From positions 17,732,001-17,796,000 of the forward strand of contig OZ316898.1 of the NCBI GenBank assembly GCA_973895155.1: a DNA stretch of 64,000 bases, given 5' to 3'. The position numbers and the translations under genes are program-made. This stretch comes from Marsupella aquatica. Taxonomy: Eukaryota > Marchantiophyta. Shown here piece after piece: positions 48,476 through 59,849 of the stretch. Position 1 is the first letter of the stretch, and every line of letters starts with the position of its first letter. A model generated the notes under the pieces. That model worked only from the letters and a program-made list of their open reading frames with translations. It searched no databases and had not been told where the DNA came from.

Positions 48476-51400
48476 CTACAACTGCAAAACTTGCAAAGTA
48501 GCACGGTGTCTTGAGAAACTCTCCAAAGGAATCACTTTGGTAAAGGCATCAGCGGGATTGAGTTTTCCATCAATCTTGACTAGCTCAAAATTTTTATCAG
48601 ACACTGCTTGCCTGATAAAATGGTACTTGATATCAATGTGCTTCACCCTGCTATCCATCACCTGGTTAGCAGCCAAGTGAAGAGCACTCTGACTATCACA
48701 GTTTAGAGTCATTTTGCCATGCTCTAAACCCATCTCCGCGATCAACTTGTCCAACCAAATTTCTTCCTTTGCTGCTTCTGCTTCTGTAACATACTCTGCT
48801 TCTGTAGTAGACTGAGATATACACTTCTGCAAGGTAGATTTCCAACTGATACATCCTCCTCCAAGAGTGTATATAAACCCAGTTGTAGACCTCCTTGTAT
48901 CCAGACAACCTCCATAGTCAGAATCTACATAGCCAACTAATGTTCTATCTGATCTGTTATCAAATAGTAATCCATAGTCCTGTGTTCCCTTCACATACTT
49001 GAGAATCCATTTCACAACTTCCCAATGTACCTTCCCTGGATTTGACATGAATCTGCTAACCTTGCCCATCGCTAGGGCCAAGTCAGGCCTAGTACAAGTC
49101 ATCAAATACATCAGACTGCCTACTGCCTTTTCATAAGGAATCTTAGCCATTAGACCTTTCTCCACAGCATCCGTAGGAGAGAAAGCCGATGATAACTTGA
49201 AATGTGAAGCTAAAGGAATACTCACTGGCTTACAGTTTTCCATGTTGAATTGTGCAAGTACTTTCCTCGCATACTGGCCTTAACTCAAACACAACTGTCT
49301 AGTATCAGAGTTCCTAGAAATCTCCATCCCTAAGATCCTCTTGGCCTTACCAAGATCCTTCATCCTGAATTCAACACTCAATTTCGCCTTGAGACTGTCA
49401 ACCTCAGATTGATCTTTAGCCACAATCAGCATGTCATCCACATAAATAACCAGAATGATGAAACCAAACACATCATTCTGGACTAATTTCGTATACACAC
49501 AAGGATCATATACCATCCTTGTAAAACCTTGAGCAAACATGAAATCATCAAACCGCTTGTTCCATTGTCTGGGAGATTGCTTCAATCCATACAAGGACTT
49601 GAGCAATCTACAAACTAAGTTCTCTTGGCCCTTCTTCATAAAGCCTAGTGGCTGTCTCATGAAGATCAACTCTTCCAAGTTGCTATAGAGAAAAGCAGTA
49701 ACAACATCCATCTGATCCATCACCAGACCAAAAAACACAACAAGCTGACACAAGATCTGAATTGTGGAATACTTAGCCACCAATGAAAAGACCTCATTGT
49801 AATCCACTCCTTTCTCTTGAGTGAATCCCTTGGCAACAAGCCTTGCCTTGTAGATCTTATCTCCACCCTCTGAAGGACTATCCTTCAACTTGTAAATCCA
49901 CTTGCTGTCCACCACTTGTTGACCTCTTGGAAGCTCCACCAGCTCCCATGTCTTGTTGTCACTCAAAGATTGCAACTCCCTCTACATTGCTGCATTCCAC
50001 TCATGCTTCTGCTCTGAAGCACAAGCCTCACTGTACGAAGAAGGCTCTCCTTCTTCCAAGATCAAAGCCATGTCATCATCATCAGGTGGAATGTCAATAT
50101 CATCTAGCTTAGATGAGTCTGCCCATTGACCATACTTGGTAGGAGCTCTAGTAGAACGACTGGAAGTTCTTCTAGTAGATGACTCAGGCTGATCTGTTGC
50201 TGCTGCTGGCTGAATTTGAGGTACCCCAACAACAATCTGCTCCTCTTGTTCCATCATAGGAACCAGCTCCAAGCCCGGAGCTTCTCCATCTCTCCTGTCA
50301 TGAACAACATCATGACTAATCTCCCCCTCAACCTAGTTTGGGATGGGAGATTTCCCCTTGTCAGTATGGGAGTCCTGAGAACTCTCCCCCTCCTTTGATG
50401 ATCTGGATTCATTAAAGGACACATCTCTACTGACAATTAGCTTATAGGTTACTGGATCCCATAACCTATAGCCCTTCACACCTTTCTGATAGCCAAGGAA
50501 AATGCACTTCTTTGACTTGGACTCCAGCTTGGATCAAAGCTGGGAAGGTGTAAGCACATAAGCATCACATCCAAAAATCCTCAGATGTGAGTAATCTGCT
50601 GGACGCCCGTACCTCATTTCAAATGGCGTCTTGAATCCAATAGAACTGGATGGGGAAAATTTTACCAAATAAGTTGCAGTGTTGACAGCTTCAGTCCAAA
50701 ACTCATGTGGTAATCATGATTGACTCAACATACTCCTTGAGCAGTCCAATAGTGTTCGGTTGAGTCTCTCAGAAACACCATTCTGCTGAGGAGTATAACT
50801 TGTGAGATGGCGGGTAATCCCCTGCTCCTTACAATACGTTCCAAATTCACCAGAACTATATTCACCGCCGTTATCCGATCGTAGATATCTCACCTTATTA
50901 CCAGTCTAATTCTCAACTTGGGCTTTCCACTCCTTAAAAGTGGCAAAAACATCAGACTTACTGTGTAGAAAGTATATCCACACATACCTTGAGTAATCAT
51001 CAATGAACGTGACATAGTATAACCGTCCAGAATGTGAGGGAGTAGGGGCTGGACCCCACATATCACTATGTACATACTCAAGTACCTCTTTGCTGGTGTG
51101 AGTTCCAACTCCGAAGGGTTTCCTGTGCTGCTTCCCAAACACACAATGCTCACAGAATTCCAACTTACAAGATTACAAATTAGAAAGTAATCATTTCTTC
51201 TAAAGAATAATTAACCAAACCTTTTGCACTCATGTGGCCCAAGCGGACGTGCCACAGTCGGGCCGTCTCCTCATGAGATAAAGTTACATTGGCTTCATCA
51301 CAGACTACATTGTCCTCCAAAACGTATAGATTGCTATGTCTCTTTCCCTTCAATACAACTTTAGTACCAGTTGAAACTTGAAGGACACCATTAGCAGAAC

Positions 51401-52751
51401 TCCACTGATGGCCATCTGCCTCTAAAACTCCAAGTGAAATGAGATTTTTCATCATGCTGGAAATATGTCTCACATTCCTCAACGTTCTCACAACACAATC
51501 AAACATCTGAAATCTTACAGATCCAAGTCCAACAACTTGACATGGGATTCCATTTCCCATCAACACTGACCCGTTGGAAACCGTGTAAGAACTGAAACAA
51601 TCTCTTCTAGAGCAAATGTGAAAAGTACATGCACTATCTAGAATCCAATCATCACTACCTGGATTTGACACTACGTTGAGAGCATAACCTTGACATCACA
51701 ATATGTCATCATCATTGAGTAAATCTACCTCATGCGAGCTCGATGCTGTGTTAGCAGAGGCAGTACGGACCTTTACTCGACAATCCCTTTTCATGTGGTC
51801 TGGCTTGCCACAATTCCAACATGCAAGAGACTTTCTCTCTTGCAATTTTCCTCTGGATTTAGATCTCTCCCGTGATGTAGATCTAAACCTGTTCTGCCCA
51901 TTCGTGCGCTACGCTGCTCTTCCCCTGTTCACATTGAGCGTAGTGCTAGAAGAAGATGTTGTCTGTGATTGACCCAACTTCTTTTGAGCATCATCAGACA
52001 GCAAGGAGCTCACCACCTCATTATACGAAATGGACTTCAGATCTCTGTACAAGAGCACCTGTTTCAAGCCCTGACATGACGGCGGTAAGGAGCTTAGCAG
52101 AAGCAAGGCCTTATCCTCATCTTCAACTCCTTTTCCCAGGTTTGACAGATCCACCGCTAGACTGTCAAATTCATCCAGGTGATCCTACATCTTGCTCCCT
52201 TTCTTGAGCCTGAGGCTCATCAAGAGAGACTTCTTGTACAGCCAGTCTGACGCATCTTCCCGGTAGTACTTCTCTCTTAGAGCCTTGAACAGTGACGCGC
52301 AATTCGCATAATCATCCAGTTGCTTGATGATGTGCGGCTTGAGATAAAGCATCACTGCATTGACAGCAATCACCTGCTCCTATCTCCACTGCTTCACATA
52401 AATCTCCTCCTCTCCATCATACTGCTCTCACGAAGAAAGCAGATGAGCTAAGCCCATGGCCCGTAGAACACCCTTCACTTGCTTCTCCCACAACAAGTAA
52501 TTAGTACGACCATCATACTTCTCCACCTCAAACTTCACTCCTCCGAATCTAGCCATCTCTCTCTTCTTCCCCACTACCGATAGCTCTGGTAGTAGTACAG
52601 CTTCCTCCACTGCACGCTGCACCGGTGATCGTATAGGTGTCACTAGTTCCTCCTCAAATGGTAGCAGCTCCTCCTCAGACTCTCTGTCTAACCGTCACGA
52701 TCCTGAAGCTCCACCGATGCCAATTCTTCCAGTATCCTCCAAGTCACTCAT
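48476..52751 (-). pseudogene. Copia gag-pol polyprotein, interrupted by multiple stops
   Basis: The frame opens at 52751 with MSDLEDTGR. Gag has the zinc knuckle CWNCGKPDHMKRDC (near 51820). Protease has DWILDSACTFHIC (DSA in place of the usual DSG, near 51650). Integrase has the HHCC finger (WHVRLGH near 51270, CEHC near 51155) and core HSDMWGP and TFIDDYSRYVW. Reverse transcriptase carries ARLVAKGFTQ and YVDDML (near 49440). RNase H has TEAEYV, LNCDSQSA and KHIDIKYHF, ending at 48476. In-frame stops lie at 52697, 52430, 52382, 52187, 51911, 51698, 51202, 51193, 51175, 50908, 50716, 50536, 50335, 49984 and 49282 (first base on the minus strand), and one frameshift lies near 51205-51240. Every stop is TAG, TGA or TAA where CAG, CGA or CAA would restore sense. 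The copy cannot make a full polyprotein. Confidence 0.9.
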
Positions 52752-54459
52752 ATGAAACAATCACGAAAAACGTCTTTTTTTGAAACTTCTCATAAAACTC
52801 AAAACTCAACACCGCCGCGTAGCCCACGAAGCTAGGAGTCCAATACTGAAAGCCGAAATCAAAATCAAAATTCGACGGAAAAGTTATTCAAATTTTGGTC
52901 TGGGTGGGTAAAACCTTGGGTAACTCCCTTGTTTTGACCACCTCGGAGAATAACCAAAATACCCAATACAACCCGTCATCGGAATCGCAATGTGATCGGT
53001 GCGCCGCGTTGCTAACTCCAGTGGCAACGTCCTCACCGAAAAAGAACCAAAAAAGTTACTGTTCGGCGGACAAAATCTTTGTGGGACGGCCAAAAAACAG
53101 CTCTCTATTTTTTGGGAATATTCCCGCACAGTCCGACAGGTCTCACAGGGGGCCGTTCCCCCTGTCCAAGCGATTAAAATGGAGGGCGGCAGGTCCCGGC
53201 ATCAAGGAGAACCAAAAGAGGGAAAGAATGGTTTAAAAAATAAAAATAAAAAAAGGCCTTTAAAGGGGGTGATAAGCCCCTTAAACATAATTACGCCTTA
53301 AAAACGCGCATCCAGATAGGGTACAGCGATACAGAAGGATGAATACACAAAGGGCCGGGCGTTCAAAGTCGGGGCAGGGCTGCTAAGGGGGTACGCGAGT
53401 ACCCTCGCGAGTACAAAGAAGTAAGGCAGCCGGCAGGTCGCGTACGCCGTCCCGATCACGAAAGGAGTCCCGGGCGCGTACGCTGTGGGGCGTGGCGCAT
53501 GGAAGCAGCGGGGTCGACGGGGGTCGGCAGGGCCGCGGGCCGGTGGGAGCCCCCCAGCGTTCTAAGTCAATAGGAGGGGAGGGCGAGGTGCGCGCGTCCC
53601 TAAGGCAAGGCAGGGGATGGGGCGGCTGCAAACGCGCCGGCCGGCGCTGCGTAGCACGCCGTTGCGGCAAAAGATAAGTTCGGGCGAGGGGGGGGGAAGG
53701 GAATACAGTACGCGGGGCGGGGGGGGGACGCCTCGTAAAATCACAAAAAATACCCCCAAAAATGCTGATTTAATCACAAACAAGGCCAGTTACAAACCTA
53801 AACCGCCGCCGTTTCCAATGAGAAAACAATGAGTTACCGACGGGATTTGTTGCCGAATCACACCGGCGCCGTCTGCAACTCTAGCACTGTAAAAGCTTCC
53901 GCCACGTCCCTTCACACCGCGTCAAGTGCCAATCCCGGGCTCAAAATGACCGCCTTGCCGCGATCAAACCGTTGAGCCGTGGCACTTCGCGTCTCTTCCA
54001 CCGAGTCGGACGTCACGAAGAGAAACCCGGTTCAGATGAGAACAAGCTCCATAGCTTGTGAAAAAACCTGAACACCTCCTCCACTCGTCACATCGCACTC
54101 GGTAACAACTCGGCAACAATCAAGCTACCGAAACGACCAGTTCGCTTCAACCTTCAACTTGAGCTAAAAATGTGCGATCTCCCAAACACCGCAAGGCTCA
54201 CACCGTTGAAAAATGCGATCTCTGGTCTCTCCCCCGAAAACCCGTCGAACACGAATAAAACCTGAACGACGCAAACTTTGATTCCTCTGCACCACGGATA
54301 CCGATCAGCGAGTTCTAACCACGGTTAGAAAGCCCTCTCACTAACCTATCCGCACAGCCACACACATTTGAGTTTCATGTGACGAAACTCCGAATGTACC
54401 ATCGACAATGAACGCTGGAAGAGACCTGTCATGAAAAAATCTCATCACCTCCCAGGCAT
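52752..54459. other. Long untranslated leader of the Copia element with a GC-rich block
   Basis: About 1.7 kb separate the PBS from gag. Sequence at about 53340-53740 is strongly GC- and CpG-rich, with runs of G and several Arg/Pro-rich open frames, unlike the rest of the element. No second transposon border or direct repeat was found. It may be a captured host fragment or an inherent GC-rich leader. Confidence 0.5.
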
Positions 54460-54471
54460 GCTCTGATACCA
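54460..54471 (-). other. Primer-binding site for initiator tRNA-Met
   Basis: TGGTATCAGAGC, read on the minus strand three bases inside the 5' LTR, is the standard complement of plant initiator tRNA-Met used by Copia elements to prime minus-strand DNA synthesis. Confidence 0.9.
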
Positions 54472-54474
54472 CTT

Positions 54475-54817
54475 TGTGGGCATAGACGACATTCGCAACG
54501 GCAAGCCCATGAACCATCCAACGCACAAGAGTCGACACAGAGAGATACGTGGTTCACCTCCACATGAGGCTACGTCCACAGGAACACCCAAGAGCTTTAC
54601 TGCACTCTAGGCCGACCGGCCATACCAAGCATCCACAGCACAAGCTCTCCCTATCTCTCAACTAGCTCTGTAACAATGAGCCTAAGTTCCACCAGGGTCT
54701 GGCATCAGCCCTGACTATATACATAACAACACTACCGCTAACAATAGCTAAGTCCTAACCCGAGTTAGTCTAACTGTAGTTAGCTCATGAGTCACAAGAC
54801 TAGAGCAATATCTAACA
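54475..54817 (-). repeat. 5' LTR of the Copia element
   Basis: On the element strand it begins TGTTAGATATTGCTC and ends ...GCCCACA, directly before the primer-binding site. It includes a TATATA box and should hold the element's promoter. Confidence 0.95.
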
Positions 54818-55180
54818 TGCATAACTAAGGGTTATTATTTGTGACAAATCATGCTCATGTGTTTGTACATGTATCCATGAATTTTGGAAGCAACTTCCCA
54901 TGGGGGTCCAAAATTGTTACCCCACTTCTTGTAAAACTCCTTTATTGAGGGGTAGTAAACTGGAAAATAAGGGTACGTACCAACTTATTTTTTAGGTGCC
55001 AAATTGGGTTACAACATTTCTGGCTAGGATTTGCTAGGTTCTTTGTTTGCCATGAGTCATTTTCGCACCAAAACATTGACCTCCTTCTCCAAAATCTAAC
55101 CATCTTGTACTCATTAAATCTGACCAGAAAAATTAATAAGAATATTTATAGCATCTATTCTCTTAGAGTGACTCACATTG

Positions 55181-55356
55181 GAGGTATTTGTTATCTACCC
55201 CCAAAATGAAACTTGTTACTTGATCTACCCCTGAGGTCTATGAATGGCCCAGATCTGAGATCGAAAGGTCCATCAAAGGTCTAGATAGGGGAAAAGTATG
55301 GAGGGGGTTGATAAGCAAACTTTTTCCAGAAGGGGGTCTACTAAGCATATCCCTCC
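55181..55356. mobile_element. MITE, copy 3, with 8-bp target-site duplication
   Basis: The element starts GAGGTATTTGTTATCTACCC and ends in the reverse complement of GGAGGGATATGCTTAGTAGA, giving imperfect terminal inverted repeats. The interior shares 'ccccaaaatgaaacttgtta' with copy 1. TCACATTG flanks it exactly on both sides (55173-55180 and 55357-55364). An 8-bp duplication points to the hAT superfamily. Confidence 0.7.
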
Positions 55357-55609
55357 TCACATTGCTAAAAACAAAAAACCTTCAAAAATATGCTGGTACG
55401 TACAATACAGTTCAGCCCCAGTACAGTACAGACCATTACAGTACAGTACGAAGACGAACGACCAAGATGTGGAATTGCGGGATTGCGGGAACGAACGAAA
55501 GAATGAATGAATACCAACAGAGGCGGCGTCAGCTACTTCAACGGCTCTGCCACTCCATCTCCTTTTGCGGCGGATGATTCCGTTCCCCTCTTCAATCCTC
55601 GGAATGGTT

Positions 55610-55990
55610 ATTTGGAGGGGAGGGCTTTCGCACTTCCGGAGTGAATGCAATTGTCGAAGAAAATTGGGAAGAAATCGATTGGATCCGTTTCCTCGCTTCC
55701 AGACCACTTCGTCTTCGACAGGATATACAGAATGAGTACCAATCGACTGTCGGACATTTGAGTGGAGGATTGGAATCCGTCGTCTCTTCCATTCGCTTCC
55801 ATTCGCTTCCATTCGTCCCTTCAATATCATTTCGTGTCTGATAGGATTCACAGAATGAGTACCCATCGATAGCGCGGGGAAATTCCTGAGGGCATTCATG
55901 GACTGTTGGAAAATTGAGCGGAGGATTGGAATCCGTCGTTTCTTCGGTTCAATTTCGTTCGGTCTTCGATAGGCAAGATGAATGCCAATT
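55610..55990. repeat. Imperfect ~130-bp tandem repeats upstream of the zinc-finger gene
   Basis: The words 'ttcgtcttcgacaggat', 'cagaatgagtacc.atcga' and 'ggaggattggaatccgtcgt' recur at about 55709-55790 and 55830-55940, with a third partial at 55960. An 11-bp 'cattcgcttcc' triplet lies at 55792-55820. They sit in the presumed promoter/5' UTR of the gene at 56410. Confidence 0.6.
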
Positions 55991-56409
55991 TATCGCGTGG
56001 GGGATTTTCTGAGGGCGATCTGCTGTTGTTGGAACTCATGGCGAACCTATTCTGAGCATGGACGAGAGGATAGGAACCGAGTAGTCAGTCTGTGGGAGAC
56101 AGTGAGACTTACTACTACTAAAGCAGACAGAAATTCGCTTCGCTGGAGAAGAATGGAGAGCATGGTACGAGAGGATTAGAGAATGAGGAGCATTGGTTCG
56201 GATGAAGGACATCGTTGAGATCGCTCCCGCTCCTTCCTTAGCTCCGGGCTCTCGGGAGGCTAACTGTCCAATCTCCAATCGATTTACTTTCGATCTCGCG
56301 ATTTTGTCCGAATCTTGTTCTTTCCCGATTTGGGTTTTTAAGGAATTGGCGCAATAGGAAAGGAAACGAGAGAACTGGAGAGGAGAGTAGAGGAGAGGAA
56401 AGGAAAGGC

Positions 56410-59400
56410 ATGAGTGGTTGGGGCAGGAAGCGGGCAGCAGGAAATGGGATCATGCAGCAGCAATCCCAGGTGCGGCAAGGGTCATCGTTCTGGACATGTC
56501 CTGGATGCAACACTGCTGTGCACACCGCTCTGATGGCATTCCACATCTCTTCTTGCCCAGTGGTAGCCGCCGACGAGGTTGCTGCTCCCGTAAAAAAGGC
56601 GGCGAAACCTCTCTTTCCTGATCGTCGAGAGCGAATTGATGAAGGAAAACAACGAGAGGACCAGGGAACCGGACAGAGTACTCCCCTGGGGAGTCCAGAA
56701 TTCACAGGTGCGAGGAAGCGGAATGTGTCGGTGAGGGAGGAGGACGAGGAGGATGAATTGTCAATTATGCCCCGAGGTAGTACTCGACCTATGAACGGCC
56801 CTGAAGAGGTCTGGGATGAGAAGGAGGAGGATGTGCTCCAAGAAGAGCAGCCGCTGACTGGTAGAGCGCCTTCTTCTTCCCATCTTGCCGTTGACGTTGG
56901 CATTAAGGGCGACAAATTCTTATCAAGTCCACACCCTGAAACGCCGATTCAGGAGGGAAGAGAAAGGATTGGGCTTGATGTGCAAATGACGGTTTTGCCT
57001 GCTTCACCACCAACAGAGGTGAGGAAGAGGCTGTTTGAGGACTGGGGCGACCAGTTAAGTCCAGAATCACCCGAGTGCGTTGTGCAGCATTCTCCTTCCC
57101 CCAGTGAGGATGCTGCTGCTGCTGACTCTCCATCCTTGGTAAATCCACAGGCCAAGAGGCCTAGAGTAGCAGAATTTAATAGGGATGAGAGCCGGGTGGT
57201 GGTTGATTTGGGGTTGAGGGATTCGGGCAGTACAGGCGGGGATATGGCAGAAGGGGAAACTCTTCCTTACCTCGGTAGCGTCCACGACTCTCAGGAGGAA
57301 CAGCATGAGGAAGCGGTTTCACTAGACCTTACTGAGAAAAGTCCACAGGAGCTCGAGAAGATACTAGAAGCCGATCAGAAGCTGCAGGCTCGTAATTTTT
57401 GCTCGCTTCAAAGAGCAGCTGAAATTCAGGGTGGCAACAGAATCGGCGATGGTTTTTCCCAGAGAGAATTACGATTGGAGAATGTCATTCGAGAGTTGAA
57501 AGAACAATGCTCTGGGGCGTTGCTCAGGGAGACTAAGTTACAAGAAACTTTGGATCTCAAGAATGAGGAATGCGAGAGATTGCAAAGACGTGAGCAGGAA
57601 TTGCAGAGCGAGATGCTGTCCCTGAGGGGACAGCTCGAGAACACTTTGCAAGAGTTGAGAGACATAGTCGACAGGGGAGAGCAGAAATCAGCCAACGAGA
57701 TTCGTAGGCCTGAACAATCAGCCACACAGGTATACAAGGGAGATGAGTCAATGGCAACGCAACTCCTGTCACAAACCTCAAACACTCCTGCTTCTTGCAG
57801 CAACAGTCCCAGATTAACAAAGGACGACTTTGTCATCACTAGAGTAAGTTCTGTAAGCTCTCAGAATCTCATGAAGGCACACAATCAAGTAGATATTGCC
57901 AATGAGGAGCAAGCTACCCAAGTGCTCTCAGATGGCTTGGACGAAGGTGGTGAGAATTCTCAGGCCTCCGCAGAATTTAGAAGGGTCAGTGGTTCACGTA
58001 CCCGTCCATCTGACGTAGAACCCGGAGAGCCTTTTGTCTCATTAAGGGCTCCACAGAGCAAGGTTGACGAGTTTCTCGCCCAGACATTATATGAAGGAGG
58101 GACAGAAACCAACAAGAAAATTTTGAACGACGAGTTTTCGAGCCCTCTGCCATGTTCCATGAATGCAGCGGCTCTGCTTGCTCCCCACACTCCAGGCAAG
58201 GCTCTTTTGAAGCCTGCTGGCCAGCATGAAGAGAGAGATACATTTGGAGGTCAAGACAGTTGCAATTTGCATACTATGGGCAACCAACGAACAGAAGTAA
58301 CTCCGGGGGCAGGACCCAAGACACCTGAAAATTTTGCTGTCATGCTGGGGGGACACGAGAAGGGTTTAATCAGTGACTTGCTCGATAGCTTCCCTCCTGC
58401 ACAGGGAATAGAAACTCATGTCGGTATTGATCCATTCGATGACCATTTTCAAGAGACTGTGAATGAAAGCGCTTCAGAACCAATGCAGGAGGATGGACAG
58501 AAATGTAGGAGTGATGGAGTTGACGACAAAATTAGACTTCACCATGAATGGCTTGATGAGTGCCAGCCTCCTGCATCGCCCCAGGCTTCTCAAAATAGTC
58601 AACAAGAAATCACAGATGAGATTGCGTCGAAAAAGAAGAGACGGAGGCCTGCTTTGGTGATCGATTCAGACAGCGACAAAGACACAGATTGTCCCGATCC
58701 GATCGTTGAGATCCTGAGGACGGACAGGCAGCTCTTATCATGCTCCTCTGTGAATGTCATTTCGTCAAGTGGCGAAGAGGAGGATATCGGTGAAGGCTCT
58801 GGAGGAAGTGGTAAGAAGGGGAAGCGAAGGAGGCTCATCAAAGTCCAGGAATCACCAGACAGGACCAAAACCTTTCCACCAGATCCCGACTCTGAGGGGA
58901 CAAAGGACACCGGCGCAGGGGAGTTAAGAAGAAGTAAAAGGTTAAGAAATGTGGGACGGAGGGGAGGCTTGGGTACAAATGGACAGGGATCGCTTGCCAA
59001 GCCTCATGTCCTCGATGATGATGACGAGGTTGTAGAGATAGGTTCTGATTCGTCTGATGGCGACCTAACTGGATCAGTTCACAAGCCTAGGAAAGATATA
59101 GCTAACCAAAAGCATAGATATTCTGGAGCTCAGAGGGCTCTTTTTGTTAGTAAACAGGATGTTGAGGATGAGGAAATCGATGAGATTGAAAGTGACGATA
59201 GTGGTTTCATTAACGACGATCAGGAGTCGGATGCTGACGGAGTTGATGAGATTTCTGATTCTGGTGAAGAGAGTGAGACTGATGGTTCTTCACGTAGCAG
59301 AAGCTCATCAGAGGGACGCAAAAAGTACAATTGGGACCTTGAAGGTGATATGCTGGCGGCCCTGGGAAAAGATACAGAGCTATGCTTGAGAGGTTTGTGC

Positions 59401-59849
59401 GCTATATATCGTCGACAAGAAGAAGACGAGAAATATTCGGCGTCATCAAAATATAGAAACAAGCGTGGCTTTAGTACATTCCACTCAGCAAGGTACACTG
59501 ACTATCCTTTGATCAAATTTCCCACCATGCTAAGCAAGCTCTCTGCCCATTGTCCTACTTAGTTTGTGTTTGTAGAGGAAAATCTCAGGATTTGTGAAGG
59601 ATGGTAGGAATTACTCACCTGACATTGTAATCTGAATGCAGGGCTTCAGTGATTGCAAGCTTCCTAATGGGAGATACAAACGTTGGACCAGTGGTGAAAA
59701 CTGTGAAGGAGCTCAAGGAGGGATTCGGTGAGGTTGCCGTGACATACTGCTCGGACATGTGCAATCACTACTCAAAGCAGCTTTTTGAAATCTATCTGAA
59801 CAACGAAGATCCTTACTTCCCTGAACCTTATACCGGCCCAATAGTGTAG
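56410..59849 (+). CDS. UBZ4-like zinc-finger protein with SQ/TQ cluster and candidate SIMs (1096 aa, two exons)
   Basis: Exon 1 is 56410-59492 and exon 2 is 59642-59849, joined GT-AG in phase 2. Near the N-terminus C30-x2-C33-x11-H45-x3-C49 fits a Rad18-type UBZ4 ubiquitin-binding finger. Residues ~310-430 are a Glu/Gln/Leu coiled coil. Residues ~435-525 hold a cluster of TQ/SQ dipeptides, including repeated ATQV/ATQL, as in ATM/ATR targets. Residues ~740-880 contain hydrophobic-then-acidic motifs that look like SUMO-interacting motifs: ALVIDSDSD, VNVISSSGEEED and VVEIGSDSSDGD. These sit among basic, nuclear-localisation-like patches. Residues ~975-1088 form a compact, well-ordered domain (ELCLRGLCAIYRRQ... 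CNHYSKQLFEIYLNNEDPYFP) that crosses the intron; I believe it is conserved in plants but know no named function. A nuclear, DNA-damage-related adaptor is an inference from this motif set. Confidence 0.8.

Larger units (their letters stand above)
47921..54822 (-). mobile_element. Full-length Ty1/Copia LTR retrotransposon, minus orientation
   Basis: The element spans 47926-54817 (about 6.9 kb) and is bounded by the same 5-bp target-site duplication, TGCAT, at 47921-47925 and 54818-54822. It has ~344-bp LTRs, a tRNA-Met-type primer-binding site, a polypurine tract, and gag-protease-integrase-RT-RNase H in Copia order. My hand alignment of the LTRs gives about six substitutions plus a small difference at one end, near 98% identity, so the insertion is fairly recent. 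The coding region carries many stops and one frameshift, so it is not autonomous. The leader between PBS and gag is unusually long (~1.7 kb) and holds a GC-rich block. Confidence 0.95.

Noticed and set aside
48476-52751. U-to-C RNA editing as a rescue of the Copia stops
   Set aside because: Such editing in ferns and hornworts is organellar as far as I know; deamination of methylated cytosine explains the pattern without it.
53383-53670. Arg/Pro-rich 95-codon frame in the Copia leader
   Set aside because: It derives from GC-rich sequence in the untranslated leader; several frames are open at once and none resembles a protein family.
56238-56915. 225-codon minus-strand frame
   Set aside because: It is antisense to the start of the UBZ4-like gene and Ser-rich; a shadow of the real frame.
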